From Desulfotignum sp032250905 (lineage in GTDB: Bacteria; Desulfobacterota; Desulfobacteria; Desulfobacterales; Desulfobacteraceae): 64,000 nt of DNA. Position 1 is the stretch's first letter. Each line of letters opens with the position of its first letter. The DNA lies in NCBI GenBank assembly GCA_032250905.1, contig JAVVEQ010000001.1, positions 124,001 to 188,000 of the forward strand. Direction: 5' to 3'. This document shows positions 34,196 through 42,877 of the stretch, piece by piece. The position numbers and the translations under genes are program-made. The notes beneath the pieces were generated by a model. The model had not been told where the DNA came from and made no database searches. It saw only the letters and a list, made by a program, of their open reading frames with translations.

Positions 34196-35401
34196 ATGAG
34201 CGAAATAACCATACCCAAAGAATTCAACACCCTCACGGCTGATGCCGTGGTCATCGGTGGCGGCATCGTGGGCGCCGCCACCGCGTTCTGGCTGTCCAAA
34301 GCCGGCATCAACACCATTCTTCTGGAAAAGCGGGATGCCTTGTCCAGCCTCACCACGGCGGCCAGCGCCGAGTGCTTCAGAACCCAGTTCACGGAAAAAC
34401 CCATGGCCGACCTGGCCCTGGTCAGTGTGGAGATGTTTGAAAACTTCAGGGACGTCGTGGGCCTGCCCAATATCGATATCCACGTGACCCAGCGGGGATA
34501 CCTGTTTGTCACGGATGACGAATCCCAACTGCCGGACCTTAAAAAAGCTGTGGACCGGTTTCATGCCAACGGCGTGACCGGGGCGGAATACATCGGGACA
34601 AACGACCTGCACCAGCGGTTTCCGTTTCTGGCACCCGAAGCGTCAGGCGCCACGTTCAATGAACGGGATGGATGGCTGTCCACCCATGAGGCCACCTACG
34701 GGTTCGCCAAAGGGGCAAAAGGGGCACGGTTTTACATGAAAACCGAAGTGACGGGCATCCAGACCGACAGCCAAGGAATCTGTGCCGTGGAAACCGACAA
34801 GGGCACGATCTCCACCCGGATCGTGGTGAACTGCGCCGGTCCCTATGCCGGTGTCATCGGAAAAATGGCGGGCCTGGACCTGCCGGTCCGCACGGTCCGG
34901 CGCCAGAAAGCCTATATCAAGACCGACTATTCCGGTCTGCCGGCATCAGCCCCCTTTACCGTGGACCTGGTGAATCACGGATACTGGCGCCCGGAAGCCG
35001 GGGGGCTTTTGTGCGCCTGGGTGGACCCGGATGAGCCTGAATCCCCCCCTTCGGACGAGCTGCCCACGGACTGGGATTTTGCCGCGGAATCGATCCACCG
35101 GGTCTCCCGGCTCAACCCCTTCCTGGAAAAGGTGTCCGACACCCTCAAGGCCGAGGATGTCAACGTATCCGCGGGCCAGTATGTGTATACCCCGGATGAC
35201 AAGCCGCTGATCGGCCCCTCCGGAACCGTGGAGGGATTTTATCTCAACTGCGGTTACTGGGCCGGTGTCATGCTGTCCCCCGGCGCCGGCAAACGGATCG
35301 CCGACCTGGTCACAGGGAAACTGGAGAACCAGGATAACCCCCTGCGGTATACCCGGTTTGCGGAAGGGGACTTTGAAAAAGGGGATACCTTTCTGAAATA
35401 A
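34196..35401 (+). CDS. DAO-family FAD oxidoreductase (sarcosine oxidase/DMGDH-like)
   Basis: Encodes 401 aa. AVVIGGGIVGAATAFWLSKA is the FAD-binding start, VNCAGPYAGVIGKMAGLDLP lies mid-protein, and YTPDDKPLIGPSGTVEGFYL with NCGYWAGVMLSPGAGK are the C-terminal FAD contacts of the DadA/SoxB family. It lacks the GcvT domain of the 806-aa homologue. It probably oxidises a secondary or tertiary amine, perhaps a product of the neighbouring methyltransferases. It is plus-strand, with an A/T-rich upstream region and a terminator behind it, so it appears to be a single-gene unit. Confidence 0.85.
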   Translation: MSEITIPKEFNTLTADAVVIGGGIVGAATAFWLSKAGINTILLEKRDALSSLTTAASAECFRTQFTEKPMADLALVSVEMFENFRDVVGLPNIDIHVTQRGYLFVTDDESQLPDLKKAVDRFHANGVTGAEYIGTNDLHQRFPFLAPEASGATFNERDGWLSTHEATYGFAKGAKGARFYMKTEVTGIQTDSQGICAVETDKGTISTRIVVNCAGPYAGVIGKMAGLDLPVRTVRRQKAYIKTDYSGLPASAPFTVDLVNHGYWRPEAGGLLCAWVDPDEPESPPSDELPTDWDFAAESIHRVSRLNPFLEKVSDTLKAEDVNVSAGQYVYTPDDKPLIGPSGTVEGFYLNCGYWAGVMLSPGAGKRIADLVTGKLENQDNPLRYTRFAEGDFEKGDTFLK

Positions 35402-35436
35402 TCCGGCACCATTTCCTTTCTCAATTCCCGATCCCG

Positions 35437-35485
35437 GGAAGGGCAGCTGGCCTTGGAGACCAGGGCAGCTGCCCTTCCTGTTTTT
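35437..35485 (+). terminator. Rho-independent terminator after the DAO-family gene
   Basis: GGAAGGGCAGCTG (35437-35449) pairs with CAGCTGCCCTTCC (35466-35478), a 13-bp stem, followed by TGTTTTTG. Confidence 0.88.
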
Positions 35486-35654
35486 GAATGACCTGATCTC
35501 CAGTGGTGGTGACCAAACCCCACAAAAAGCCCTCTTTTTCATAAAAAAATTTTTTTTCTTGACTTTTTGAATCATACTCTTCAATGTATTTTTTTATAAA
35601 TACTGAATAAATTCATATATACTGATATTTTGCCCATGACACAGGGAACCGCGT

Positions 35655-36209
35655 ATGCCTGAAACCAACAACATCGGACCTAAAATCAGAGAATTTCGCA
35701 AAAATCGTCAGCTAACGATCCAGGAACTGGCCCAAAAGGCCGGGTTATCCCCGTCCTATATCTCCCAGGTCGAAACTGAAAAAGTCTCTCCTTCCATTGC
35801 CACTTTAAAAAAAATCGGCGCGGTCCTGGAGGTTCGAACGGTTGATTTTTTTGCAGATGAATTGATTGAAGACCCGATGATACTGCCACCCGGGTTGTGG
35901 ACCCGGGTGCTTTTGCCCGGCTGGGAAGCCGACGTCAAGCAGATAGTCCATATCGTGGGGAACAAGCGGATGCAGCCATTTCACACCACTGTTCAGCCCG
36001 GCGGCGGTACCCATGAAAATTATTCCCACCCCGGCGAGGAGTTCGGGTTTGTCCTTTCAGGCTCATTGACCCTCAAACTCAGAGATGAAATCCATGAACT
36101 CAAAACCGGATGGGCCGTGTATTTTTCATCTTTAATCCCCCATTCCTGGGAAAACAACGGCAAAGAACCCTGCCATCTCATCTGGGTGGTCAGTCCACCC
36201 AGCTGGTAA
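35655..36209 (+). CDS. XRE-cupin transcriptional regulator
   Basis: Encodes 184 aa. An HTH_3 domain covers about 8-65 (REFRKNRQLTIQELAQKAGL, SPSYISQVETEKVSPSIATL) and a cupin domain about 105-180 (HENYSHPGEEFGFVLSGSLT, AVYFSSLIPHSWEN, with the usual His/Glu metal ligands). Such regulators (PuuR-like) often control amine or amino-acid catabolism. It lies 77 bp upstream of the second mttB gene in the same direction and probably regulates that gene and the TRAP set that follows. A TTGACT box at about 35561 is a possible -35 element in an A/T-rich leader. Confidence 0.9.
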   Translation: MPETNNIGPKIREFRKNRQLTIQELAQKAGLSPSYISQVETEKVSPSIATLKKIGAVLEVRTVDFFADELIEDPMILPPGLWTRVLLPGWEADVKQIVHIVGNKRMQPFHTTVQPGGGTHENYSHPGEEFGFVLSGSLTLKLRDEIHELKTGWAVYFSSLIPHSWENNGKEPCHLIWVVSPPSW

Positions 36210-36286
36210 AAACGCTTCAATGAAAGTAGCGCCGTGAAATGCCATTTTTTCCAAAGAGACACTAAAATTCAAGGAGACATTAACCA

Positions 36287-37732
36287 ATGACACATCTCAA
36301 TTTTTCGTTTTACCAACCCGGACAGGTAGAGATATTGAAAGGCGCCGTTCTGGATCTGCTGGAAGACCAGGGCGTCAAGCTCGATCCCCATCCGGAGCTA
36401 TTCAAGATGCTTGTTTCCAATGGAATTCGAATTGATACAGACACCGGACTTGCCCGATTTCCAAAAGCTGTCATGGAAAAACTGCTGGCATCTGCCCCTG
36501 GAACATGCCGGCTGGGGGCATCCAGCGAAAACCGGATCCTGGATCTGCCGCGGCCGGACGGAACCTTTTATACGCGGCCCGGCACAGGGGCCCATGGATT
36601 CCTGGACCCGGAAACCGGAAAATATCGAACCGTTCAGCTCGAAGACCTGGTCCAGTGGGCAAGACTCATCAACCATCTCGATGATATCAGCTTCCTGCCC
36701 TTTCTTTTTTCCACCGACGTTCCCATGGAGGTGGTGGATATCCATGGACTGGGGGCGCTGTTGAAAAACACCGACAAACACATCTGGGTCCAGCCGTACA
36801 GTCTGGAAAGTATCGATTACCTGATCCAGCTGGGTTCTGCCGCGGCCGGTGGCACGAATGCCCTGTCCACCAACCCCCTGATCAGCATGATCGCCTGTTC
36901 CCTGACCCCCCGGGCTTTCAAGCACATGGACCTGGAGGTCATATACCGGTGCGCGCAATCCCGCATTCCCATCCACGCCTGTTCACTCCCGGGGATCGGA
37001 TCCACCAGCCCGGCCACCCTGCCGGGAACCATTGTACTGGCTTGCAGTGAAATTCTGGCCATGGTGGCGATGGCCCAGGCGGTTTCTCCAGGCACCCCGG
37101 TCATTGCCTGCCCCATCATTTTTTCTGCGGACATGAAGACCGGGCGCAGCCTGCAATCCAGTGTGGAATCCATGAAATGTGCCGCCGGTGCGGTCCAGTT
37201 TTTGAAAACAGCCTTTGATCTCCCCACACACAATTACGGCTCCGGTACTGATTCACCGGCACTGGATGGCCAGTCAGTCTGTGACAGGACCCTGCTCAGT
37301 ACACTGATGACCCTGTCCGGACTCGACATTCTGGGAGGAGCCGGACAGCTGGAAGTCGCGACGACGGTCAGCCCCCTTCAACTGATCATGGACAATGAGC
37401 TGTTCGGGATGCTCAGAAAATTGAAAACAGACTTTACATTGGATGATGACCAACTGGCCACCGAGGCCTTGAGAGACATTGCGCCGGGCAATCATTTCCT
37501 GGGCAGCCGGCATACCTTCCAGCATTGCAGGGATGGATTCGTCCCCCGCCATTTCATCGGTTCCGCTCGAGACGCATGGGAAAAGCAAGGGGGCAGGGAC
37601 ATGTTTCACCGGATACGGGATACCTACCGCCAATTAATGTCCAAAGACAACCTTTGTGCTGCGGATCCTGACACTGCAAAGGAAATTGATGGCATTGTTC
37701 AGTCTGCGGAGAAAACACTGGTGAAATCGTGA
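36287..37732 (+). CDS. Second MttB-family methyltransferase (non-pyrrolysine)
   Basis: Encodes 481 aa; AAGGAG lies about 10 nt ahead of the ATG. It shares the MttB fold (ILKGAVLDLLEDQGVKLDPH, RPGTGAHGFLDPETGKYRTV, GSRHTFQHCRDGFVPRHF) but is only distantly similar to the 488-aa homologue and lacks any in-frame TAG. It should move a methyl group from a quaternary or tertiary amine to a corrinoid protein encoded elsewhere. Its partners here are an XRE-cupin regulator, a TRAP importer and an unusual amidohydrolase, so its substrate is likely an anionic betaine; trigonelline (N-methylnicotinate) is a hypothesis raised by the nicotinate operon downstream. Confidence 0.88.
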   Translation: MTHLNFSFYQPGQVEILKGAVLDLLEDQGVKLDPHPELFKMLVSNGIRIDTDTGLARFPKAVMEKLLASAPGTCRLGASSENRILDLPRPDGTFYTRPGTGAHGFLDPETGKYRTVQLEDLVQWARLINHLDDISFLPFLFSTDVPMEVVDIHGLGALLKNTDKHIWVQPYSLESIDYLIQLGSAAAGGTNALSTNPLISMIACSLTPRAFKHMDLEVIYRCAQSRIPIHACSLPGIGSTSPATLPGTIVLACSEILAMVAMAQAVSPGTPVIACPIIFSADMKTGRSLQSSVESMKCAAGAVQFLKTAFDLPTHNYGSGTDSPALDGQSVCDRTLLSTLMTLSGLDILGGAGQLEVATTVSPLQLIMDNELFGMLRKLKTDFTLDDDQLATEALRDIAPGNHFLGSRHTFQHCRDGFVPRHFIGSARDAWEKQGGRDMFHRIRDTYRQLMSKDNLCAADPDTAKEIDGIVQSAEKTLVKS

Positions 37733-37772
37733 CCAGGCAGCAGACAGCGGCCATTGACGACTTAAGCTAACC

Positions 37773-37794
37773 GGCCGAAAATATATTTTTGGCC
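37773..37794 (+). promoter_or_regulatory. A/T-cored dyad upstream of the TRAP operon
   Basis: GGCC-G-AAAATATATTTT-T-GGCC, a 22-bp near-perfect palindrome with one unmatched pair, 40 bp after the mttB stop and about 50 bp before the TRAP gene. It may be an operator, for example for the XRE-cupin regulator, or a weak terminator. Confidence 0.4.
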
Positions 37795-37846
37795 CTGTTT
37801 TATACCCTGTGGTATTATGCCACAAACAACTCAATGGAGGGGAAAA

Positions 37847-38914
37847 ATGTTCAATCACACAAAAAAAATGATGTGGGCTCTGACGATGGTCTTTGTGTTG
37901 GCTTGCATACCGGTCAATGCAATTGGTGCGGACGATTCAGTCCATGAGCTGACCTTTGCCTGGAATGATATCTGGGGACCCAAATTCAGGGCTTCCCAGA
38001 TTTACCGCCCCGGCGGAGAGATGGAACGGCTGCTGCACGAAAGAAGCAATGGACGGATCAAGCTGAAAATCATTTCCAAAATGTTTCCCACGGACCAGCT
38101 GCTGAAAGCGGTTGCGACCGGCAAGGCGGATATGGCCGATGTGGCCATGCCATGGGAATCAGGCACCTACCCCCTTTGGAACTGGGGAGAAATCCCCGGT
38201 ATCGTCAATGAAGACCCTGTTCTGGGGCTTGCCGAAGAACTGGCCGTCTACAAAGACCCGGATGTGATGAAGATCTACGATAAAACCATGGGAAAAATCG
38301 GGCTCAAATTCTGGTTTATCACCCAGTGGGACCCTGCCAACGGCATATGGAGCAGCAAAGAAATTTCATCTCTGGATGACTTGAAAGGCATGAAAATCCG
38401 TGCGGGTGGCTATCTGCCCACCCTGGGTATCAAAGCCCTGGGTGCCAGCCCTGTCACCATTGCCGGGTCCGAACTGGCACCGGCAATGATGTCCGGCACC
38501 ATCGATGCCGTTTTGACCAGCCTGGGATATGGTTACTCCATTGGACTGGCCAAAGTCTCCAAATATTTTACCTTGACCCCGTTATCCCCCACCTGGTCGG
38601 CCGTGACTGTATTCAACAAGAAAAAATTCGATTCCCTGCCGCCGGATCTCCAGCAGGTGGTCATGGATGTAGGCCGCGAACTCCAGCAGATGGTTTCTCT
38701 TTCCACCACGGCTGAATATGTCATGAGTATCGACACGGTCGATCTCTCCGGTATCCAGCGCCGTTCCTTGCCTCCTGCAGACAAGTCCAGGGCGTTGGAA
38801 GCGTGCAAGATTGTGGAAGAAGAATGGCTGAAAAAAGCGGGGCCTGACGGGAAGCCCCTTCTGGATGCCATTAAGAAAGCGGTAGACAACTATAGCGCTT
38901 TTGGCAAAAATTAA
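37847..38914 (+). CDS. TRAP transporter substrate-binding protein (DctP family)
   Basis: Encodes 355 aa from the ATG at 37847 after GGAGGGG. A signal peptide ends near residue 28 (MVFVLACIPVNAIGA). The fold shows ELTFAWNDIWGPKFRASQIY, then LDDLKGMKIRAGGYLPTLGI, which carries the conserved arginine that binds the ligand carboxylate in DctP proteins. It captures an organic acid in the periplasm for the DctQM pair encoded next. The ligand probably carries a carboxylate. Confidence 0.9.
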   Translation: MFNHTKKMMWALTMVFVLACIPVNAIGADDSVHELTFAWNDIWGPKFRASQIYRPGGEMERLLHERSNGRIKLKIISKMFPTDQLLKAVATGKADMADVAMPWESGTYPLWNWGEIPGIVNEDPVLGLAEELAVYKDPDVMKIYDKTMGKIGLKFWFITQWDPANGIWSSKEISSLDDLKGMKIRAGGYLPTLGIKALGASPVTIAGSELAPAMMSGTIDAVLTSLGYGYSIGLAKVSKYFTLTPLSPTWSAVTVFNKKKFDSLPPDLQQVVMDVGRELQQMVSLSTTAEYVMSIDTVDLSGIQRRSLPPADKSRALEACKIVEEEWLKKAGPDGKPLLDAIKKAVDNYSAFGKN

Positions 38915-38984
38915 TCACAAACACCCGGACAAAGCCGGCCTGGAAATGTCTGACCGGGCCGGCTCACAAATCAGGAGGAAAGTC

Positions 38985-39491
38985 ATGCGGGTTTTCACCC
39001 AGGTGCTTGAACGGATCATCACATTGATCAGCGGCGGATTACAGGGAATTGTTATCTGCCTATTGATGGGATTGATCCTGGTGGAAGTGACATCCCGGTA
39101 TCTGCTGCAGACACCCTTGTCTGTGGCGGAAGAATACGGCGGCTATATGCTGGTGGCGATCACCTATATCGGTCTGGCATATACATGGAAACACCGAACC
39201 CATGTCCGGGTGACATTCTTGATCGACAAGTTTCCCCTTCGCATACGGCTGGGGATTCGTGTCATTACCCTGTGCCTGGCACTGGTGTTTTCCGGCTACA
39301 TGTGCGTTGCCGCCTGGGAACTGGTTCAGGAATCATTTCTGTTCGGAGACCGGAGCGGCAGCTGGTTAAGGACCCCTCTTGCATGGCCCCAGATGACATT
39401 GATCATCGGGGCGGCCATGCTTTTCCTGCAGTTGTCTCTGGAAGTGATTCAGGCAATTACGCGTTTCATCCTGGTTGAGGAGGAGGTCTGA
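38985..39491 (+). CDS. TRAP transporter small permease (DctQ family)
   Basis: Encodes 168 aa from the ATG at 38985 behind GGAGG; a longer frame from 38901 overlaps the DctP gene without a ribosome site. It has four membrane helices; SRYLLQTPLSVAEEYGGYML and THVRVTFLIDKFPLRIRLGI are the standard DctQ segments. It forms the membrane unit with DctM. The stop shares its last base with the DctM start. Confidence 0.88.
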   Translation: MRVFTQVLERIITLISGGLQGIVICLLMGLILVEVTSRYLLQTPLSVAEEYGGYMLVAITYIGLAYTWKHRTHVRVTFLIDKFPLRIRLGIRVITLCLALVFSGYMCVAAWELVQESFLFGDRSGSWLRTPLAWPQMTLIIGAAMLFLQLSLEVIQAITRFILVEEEV

Positions 39492-40792
39492 TGGGTCCTG
39501 ATATCCTTTTTGCTGTCGGACTGATTGCCGGACTGCTTTTTCTGTTGGTGATGGGACTTGAAATCGGCTGGTCCATCGGCATCGTTTCACTGGTCGGCCT
39601 TGTTTTTTTCATCGAGCAACCCATCAATCAAATTGCATACACCTCATGGAATGCTCTCAATTCATTCACACTCACTGCCATGCCGTTGTTCATACTGATG
39701 GGATCGGTTCTCGGGAATACCGGTGTCAATGAAAAACTGTTCAATGCCATTGACAAATGGGTGGGACATTTACCCGGCGGTCTGGCGGTATCGGTAATTT
39801 TCGGCAATGCGGTCTTCGGGGCGATGTCCGGTTCCACCATTGCCGCCACCGCCACTTTCGGTAAAATTGCCTTTCCGGTCATGGAAAGCAGAAAATACAA
39901 CCCCTCGTTTTCTTTAGGCACCATCGCATCAGGAACCGTCCTGGCCCCGCTGATACCCCCCAGCATCCTGCTGATTCTCTACGGTGCATGGCAGGGACTG
40001 TCCATTGTGGACCTTCTTGCCGCCGGACTGATTCCCGGCCTGATGCTGACCGCCCTGTTCCTGCTCACCATCACGGTGATTGTCAAAATCAATCCGGATC
40101 TGGTTCCCGTACCGGTCAAATACAGCTGGGGGGAACGGAAAAAAGCCGTACTTGAAGCGCTGCCTTTCGTTGCCGTGATCCTGGGCGTGCTGGGATCCAT
40201 TTTCGGCGGGATCATGACTCCGACGGAAGCGGCCGGGCTCGGGGCATTTCTGAGTATCATTCTGACCCTGTTCTATCGCAAGCTGACATTCAGGATCTTT
40301 TCCGACAGCCTCATGGATACCGTCCGTATCACCTCTTTTTCCCTTTTCATCATGGCCATGTCCACCCTGATTTCCCATGTATTCAACTCTGCCGGACTGA
40401 TCCCTTTGCTCAAGGATTACGTTCTGGACCTATACATCGGTAAGTACACCATCCTGCTCGGTTTCTTCATCATGTATTTTATCATGGGAATGTTTTTTGA
40501 TTCCTGGTCCATGCTGTTCCTGACATTTCCGTTTGTCATGCCCATTGTCATGGGCCTTGGCATCAATCCCATCTGGTGGGGGGTCGTTTATGTCATGGCA
40601 GCGGAGCAAAGCACCATCACCCCGCCGTTTGGTCTGACACTGTTCGTTCTGAAGGGCGTGGTACCCCAATATTCCCTGTCGACCATTGTCAAAGGGGCGT
40701 TACCTTTTCTGATTCCGATTTATATCAACATCATCCTGCTGATTCTGTTCCCCCAGCTGGCCACCTGGCTGCCCGGAATGCTGGGGAATTAG
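39491..40792 (+). CDS. TRAP transporter large permease (DctM family)
   Basis: Encodes 433 aa with about 12 membrane helices. GNAVFGAMSGSTIAATATFG, GTVLAPLIPPSILLILYGAW, MTPTEAAGLGAFLSIILTLF and MGMFFDSWSMLFLTFPFVMP are classic DctM motifs of the Na+-coupled transport subunit. It completes the DctPQM set behind the second mttB. Confidence 0.93.
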   Translation: MGPDILFAVGLIAGLLFLLVMGLEIGWSIGIVSLVGLVFFIEQPINQIAYTSWNALNSFTLTAMPLFILMGSVLGNTGVNEKLFNAIDKWVGHLPGGLAVSVIFGNAVFGAMSGSTIAATATFGKIAFPVMESRKYNPSFSLGTIASGTVLAPLIPPSILLILYGAWQGLSIVDLLAAGLIPGLMLTALFLLTITVIVKINPDLVPVPVKYSWGERKKAVLEALPFVAVILGVLGSIFGGIMTPTEAAGLGAFLSIILTLFYRKLTFRIFSDSLMDTVRITSFSLFIMAMSTLISHVFNSAGLIPLLKDYVLDLYIGKYTILLGFFIMYFIMGMFFDSWSMLFLTFPFVMPIVMGLGINPIWWGVVYVMAAEQSTITPPFGLTLFVLKGVVPQYSLSTIVKGALPFLIPIYINIILLILFPQLATWLPGMLGN

Positions 40793-40901
40793 GTTTTGCC
40801 CAAACCACTCTGGTTTCAGGATTGATGCAAAGGCATTCCGTGAGGGCTCTATAACCAAATCAATGACAACCGGCAACACTGAAAGGAATGAAACAGCCTG
40901 T

Positions 40902-42680
40902 ATGAAAACTGCGTATACATTGACTACCACGACTATGGAAGACCTGATCCGGGTCGCGTCCGGCAAACAGGGGGCGGATCTCGTCATCGAGCATGCATTG
41001 CTCTTGAATGTCTATACCGGAGAGTTTTTAAACGATCAAAGCATCAGCGTCAAGAACGGTTACATCGCATTTGTGGGAGACAAGGCGGACCACACTGTCA
41101 CATCAGGCACCACGGTGATCGATGCTATGGGAAAAACCGTGATTCCCGGTTTGATTGACGGGCACACCCACCTGGCATCATTTCTGGAAACAAGCCGGGT
41201 CATTCCCTATGCGGTCCAGGATGGCACCACCACGATTGTGACGGAAACCATGGAAGCCTATCCCGTCATGGGGCATGAGGGGGTCAAAGAAATACTGGCT
41301 TCTTTCAGGGACCAGCCCATCAAAATTTTCGGCACAGCCCCGGCCATGGTGTCCATCAGCCCGACCACCAACGGCATCCATTTGGAGGACTTGAAAAAAC
41401 TGCTGGAACGGGATGACATCCTGGGCCTGGGTGAAACTTACTGGCAGGCGGTTTTTCAGACACCAGACAAGATATTGCCTGCATTGGAAGCGACGCTTCA
41501 TGCCGGAAAAGTGCTGGAAGGGCATTCTGCCGGGGCAACCGGAAAAAAACTGGCCGCCTACCTGGCAGCCGGCATCTCTTCCTGCCATGAACCCATCGAT
41601 GAAAACCAGGCACTGGAAAGACTGCGGTCCGGACTGTATGTGATGATCCGGGAAGGCAGTATCCGCAGGGATCTCGATGTCATCGCCCGAATCCGCAATG
41701 CCGGTGTGGATACCAGGCGCCTCATCCTGGTCACTGACGGGGTGAGCCCTGAAGATCTTGTGAAAAACAAGGGGATGGCCTTTGTGGTGCAGAAAGCAAT
41801 CGATGCCGGGTTCACCCCGGTCGAAGCCATTCAGATGGCCACGCTGAACGTTGCGGAGCACTTTTCTCTGGACACGGTGACAGGCGGTATCGCTCCGGGC
41901 CGGTGTGCAGATATGGTGATCATTCCGGAACCCGGCATCATTGCCCCTGAAACCGTGATCAGCAATGGAAAAATCATCTTTGACAACGGCCGGATGACGG
42001 TGTCTCCCCGGATTCATTCTTTTTCCGATGCCTGTCGCTGCTCCGTTCATTTGCCCCGAACCCTGACACCAGCAGATTTTGAAGTCCGGGCCGTCCCTGA
42101 AGGCCAAAATGCCGTGGATATCCGGGTCATGGAAATGGTCACGGACCTGGTGACCCGGGAAATCAGTTTAACCCTGCCGGTGGCTGCCGGGCAGATCCGG
42201 ACGGATCCGGACCAGGACATCCTCAAGATCAGTGCCGTCGACCGGACAGCGGTTCCCGGAAACATGTTCACAGGGTTCATCAAAGGATTCGGGTTGAAAC
42301 AAGGGTCCATTGCCTCCAGCCAGGCATGGGACACTTCAGACATTATCGTGATAGGCGCCCATGATTCAGACATGGCCGATGCCGTCAACCACATCCGCCA
42401 CCTGCAGGGGGGCGTTGTCGTCTGGGCCGGAGGCCAATGCCTGGCCCAGATCCCTCTGCCTGTGATGGGGCTCATGTCCGACGCCCCGGTTCCGGAACTG
42501 GTTTCCCAGATACAGGCAGTCAAGGCAGCAGCCGCCCGGCTCGGCGTCCGGTTTCCCGACCCTTTGCTGACCCTGATCACCCTAACCGGCGCAGCCATTC
42601 CATATCTTCGGATCTGCGACCGTGGGCTGGTGAACCTGAAGGATGGTAAACACATCGGCATTTTTCAGGGACGTGGATGA
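40902..42680 (+). CDS. Adenine-deaminase-like amidohydrolase with altered metal site
   Basis: Encodes 592 aa from 40902; an upstream ATG at 40863 is possible and neither has an ideal ribosome site. Order and length match adenine deaminase (Ade): GKQGADLVIEHALLLNVYTG, VIPGLIDGHTHLASFLET, GHSAGATGKKLAAYLAAGIS, SCHEPIDENQALERLRSGLY, MIREGSIRRDL and a C-terminal Ade domain (DSDMADAVNHIRHLQGGVVV, LPVMGLMSDAPVPEL). However the Ade motif DPHEI is replaced by ETMEAYP, and the LAEMMDYPGV stretch by LGETYWQAV, so the metal site and pocket differ. True adenine deamination is doubtful. In a unit with mttB and TRAP genes, it more likely hydrolyses a ring or amide of the imported compound. Confidence 0.8.
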   Translation: MKTAYTLTTTTMEDLIRVASGKQGADLVIEHALLLNVYTGEFLNDQSISVKNGYIAFVGDKADHTVTSGTTVIDAMGKTVIPGLIDGHTHLASFLETSRVIPYAVQDGTTTIVTETMEAYPVMGHEGVKEILASFRDQPIKIFGTAPAMVSISPTTNGIHLEDLKKLLERDDILGLGETYWQAVFQTPDKILPALEATLHAGKVLEGHSAGATGKKLAAYLAAGISSCHEPIDENQALERLRSGLYVMIREGSIRRDLDVIARIRNAGVDTRRLILVTDGVSPEDLVKNKGMAFVVQKAIDAGFTPVEAIQMATLNVAEHFSLDTVTGGIAPGRCADMVIIPEPGIIAPETVISNGKIIFDNGRMTVSPRIHSFSDACRCSVHLPRTLTPADFEVRAVPEGQNAVDIRVMEMVTDLVTREISLTLPVAAGQIRTDPDQDILKISAVDRTAVPGNMFTGFIKGFGLKQGSIASSQAWDTSDIIVIGAHDSDMADAVNHIRHLQGGVVVWAGGQCLAQIPLPVMGLMSDAPVPELVSQIQAVKAAAARLGVRFPDPLLTLITLTGAAIPYLRICDRGLVNLKDGKHIGIFQGRG

Positions 42681-42801
42681 CCCGACATCCCGGAAAGGGA
42701 CGGGAAATCTACTGGTAGATTTTGGGGAGAATCTGAACAAAGGAGAATACAACGATCTTCTGACGGATCTTTTAGAAAAACTCATGGGGAAAAAGGGTTG
42801 A
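42643..42801 (+). CDS. Possible 52-aa small protein after the amidohydrolase gene
   Basis: An open frame from ATG 42643 overlaps the amidohydrolase end by 38 bp and reads on to a TGA at 42799-42801. The sequence is protein-like: RKGTGNLLVDFGENLNKGEY then NDLLTDLLEKLMGKKG, an amphipathic C-terminal helix. The ribosome site is poor (GAAGG directly abutting the ATG). It is probably either a small coupled gene or the end of a lost larger gene. No family recognised. Confidence 0.35.
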   Translation: MVNTSAFFRDVDDPTSRKGTGNLLVDFGENLNKGEYNDLLTDLLEKLMGKKG

Positions 42802-42877
42802 CTGCGGTGTTCCCCCCCCCTGAAAATCCTGTATTGGGACCGGAATGGATTCTGGATTGTTCCCCGCGATCCACCCC

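Noticed and set aside
32502..37732. Pyrrolysine-containing trimethylamine methyltransferase (mttB with amber codon)
   Set aside because: Neither mttB reading frame contains or is ended by TAG; both end in TGA at full family length, and no pyl genes are present.
40902..42680. Calling this gene adenine deaminase (ade)
   Set aside because: The DPHEI metal motif and neighbouring pocket residues are replaced, so the specific name is not supported.
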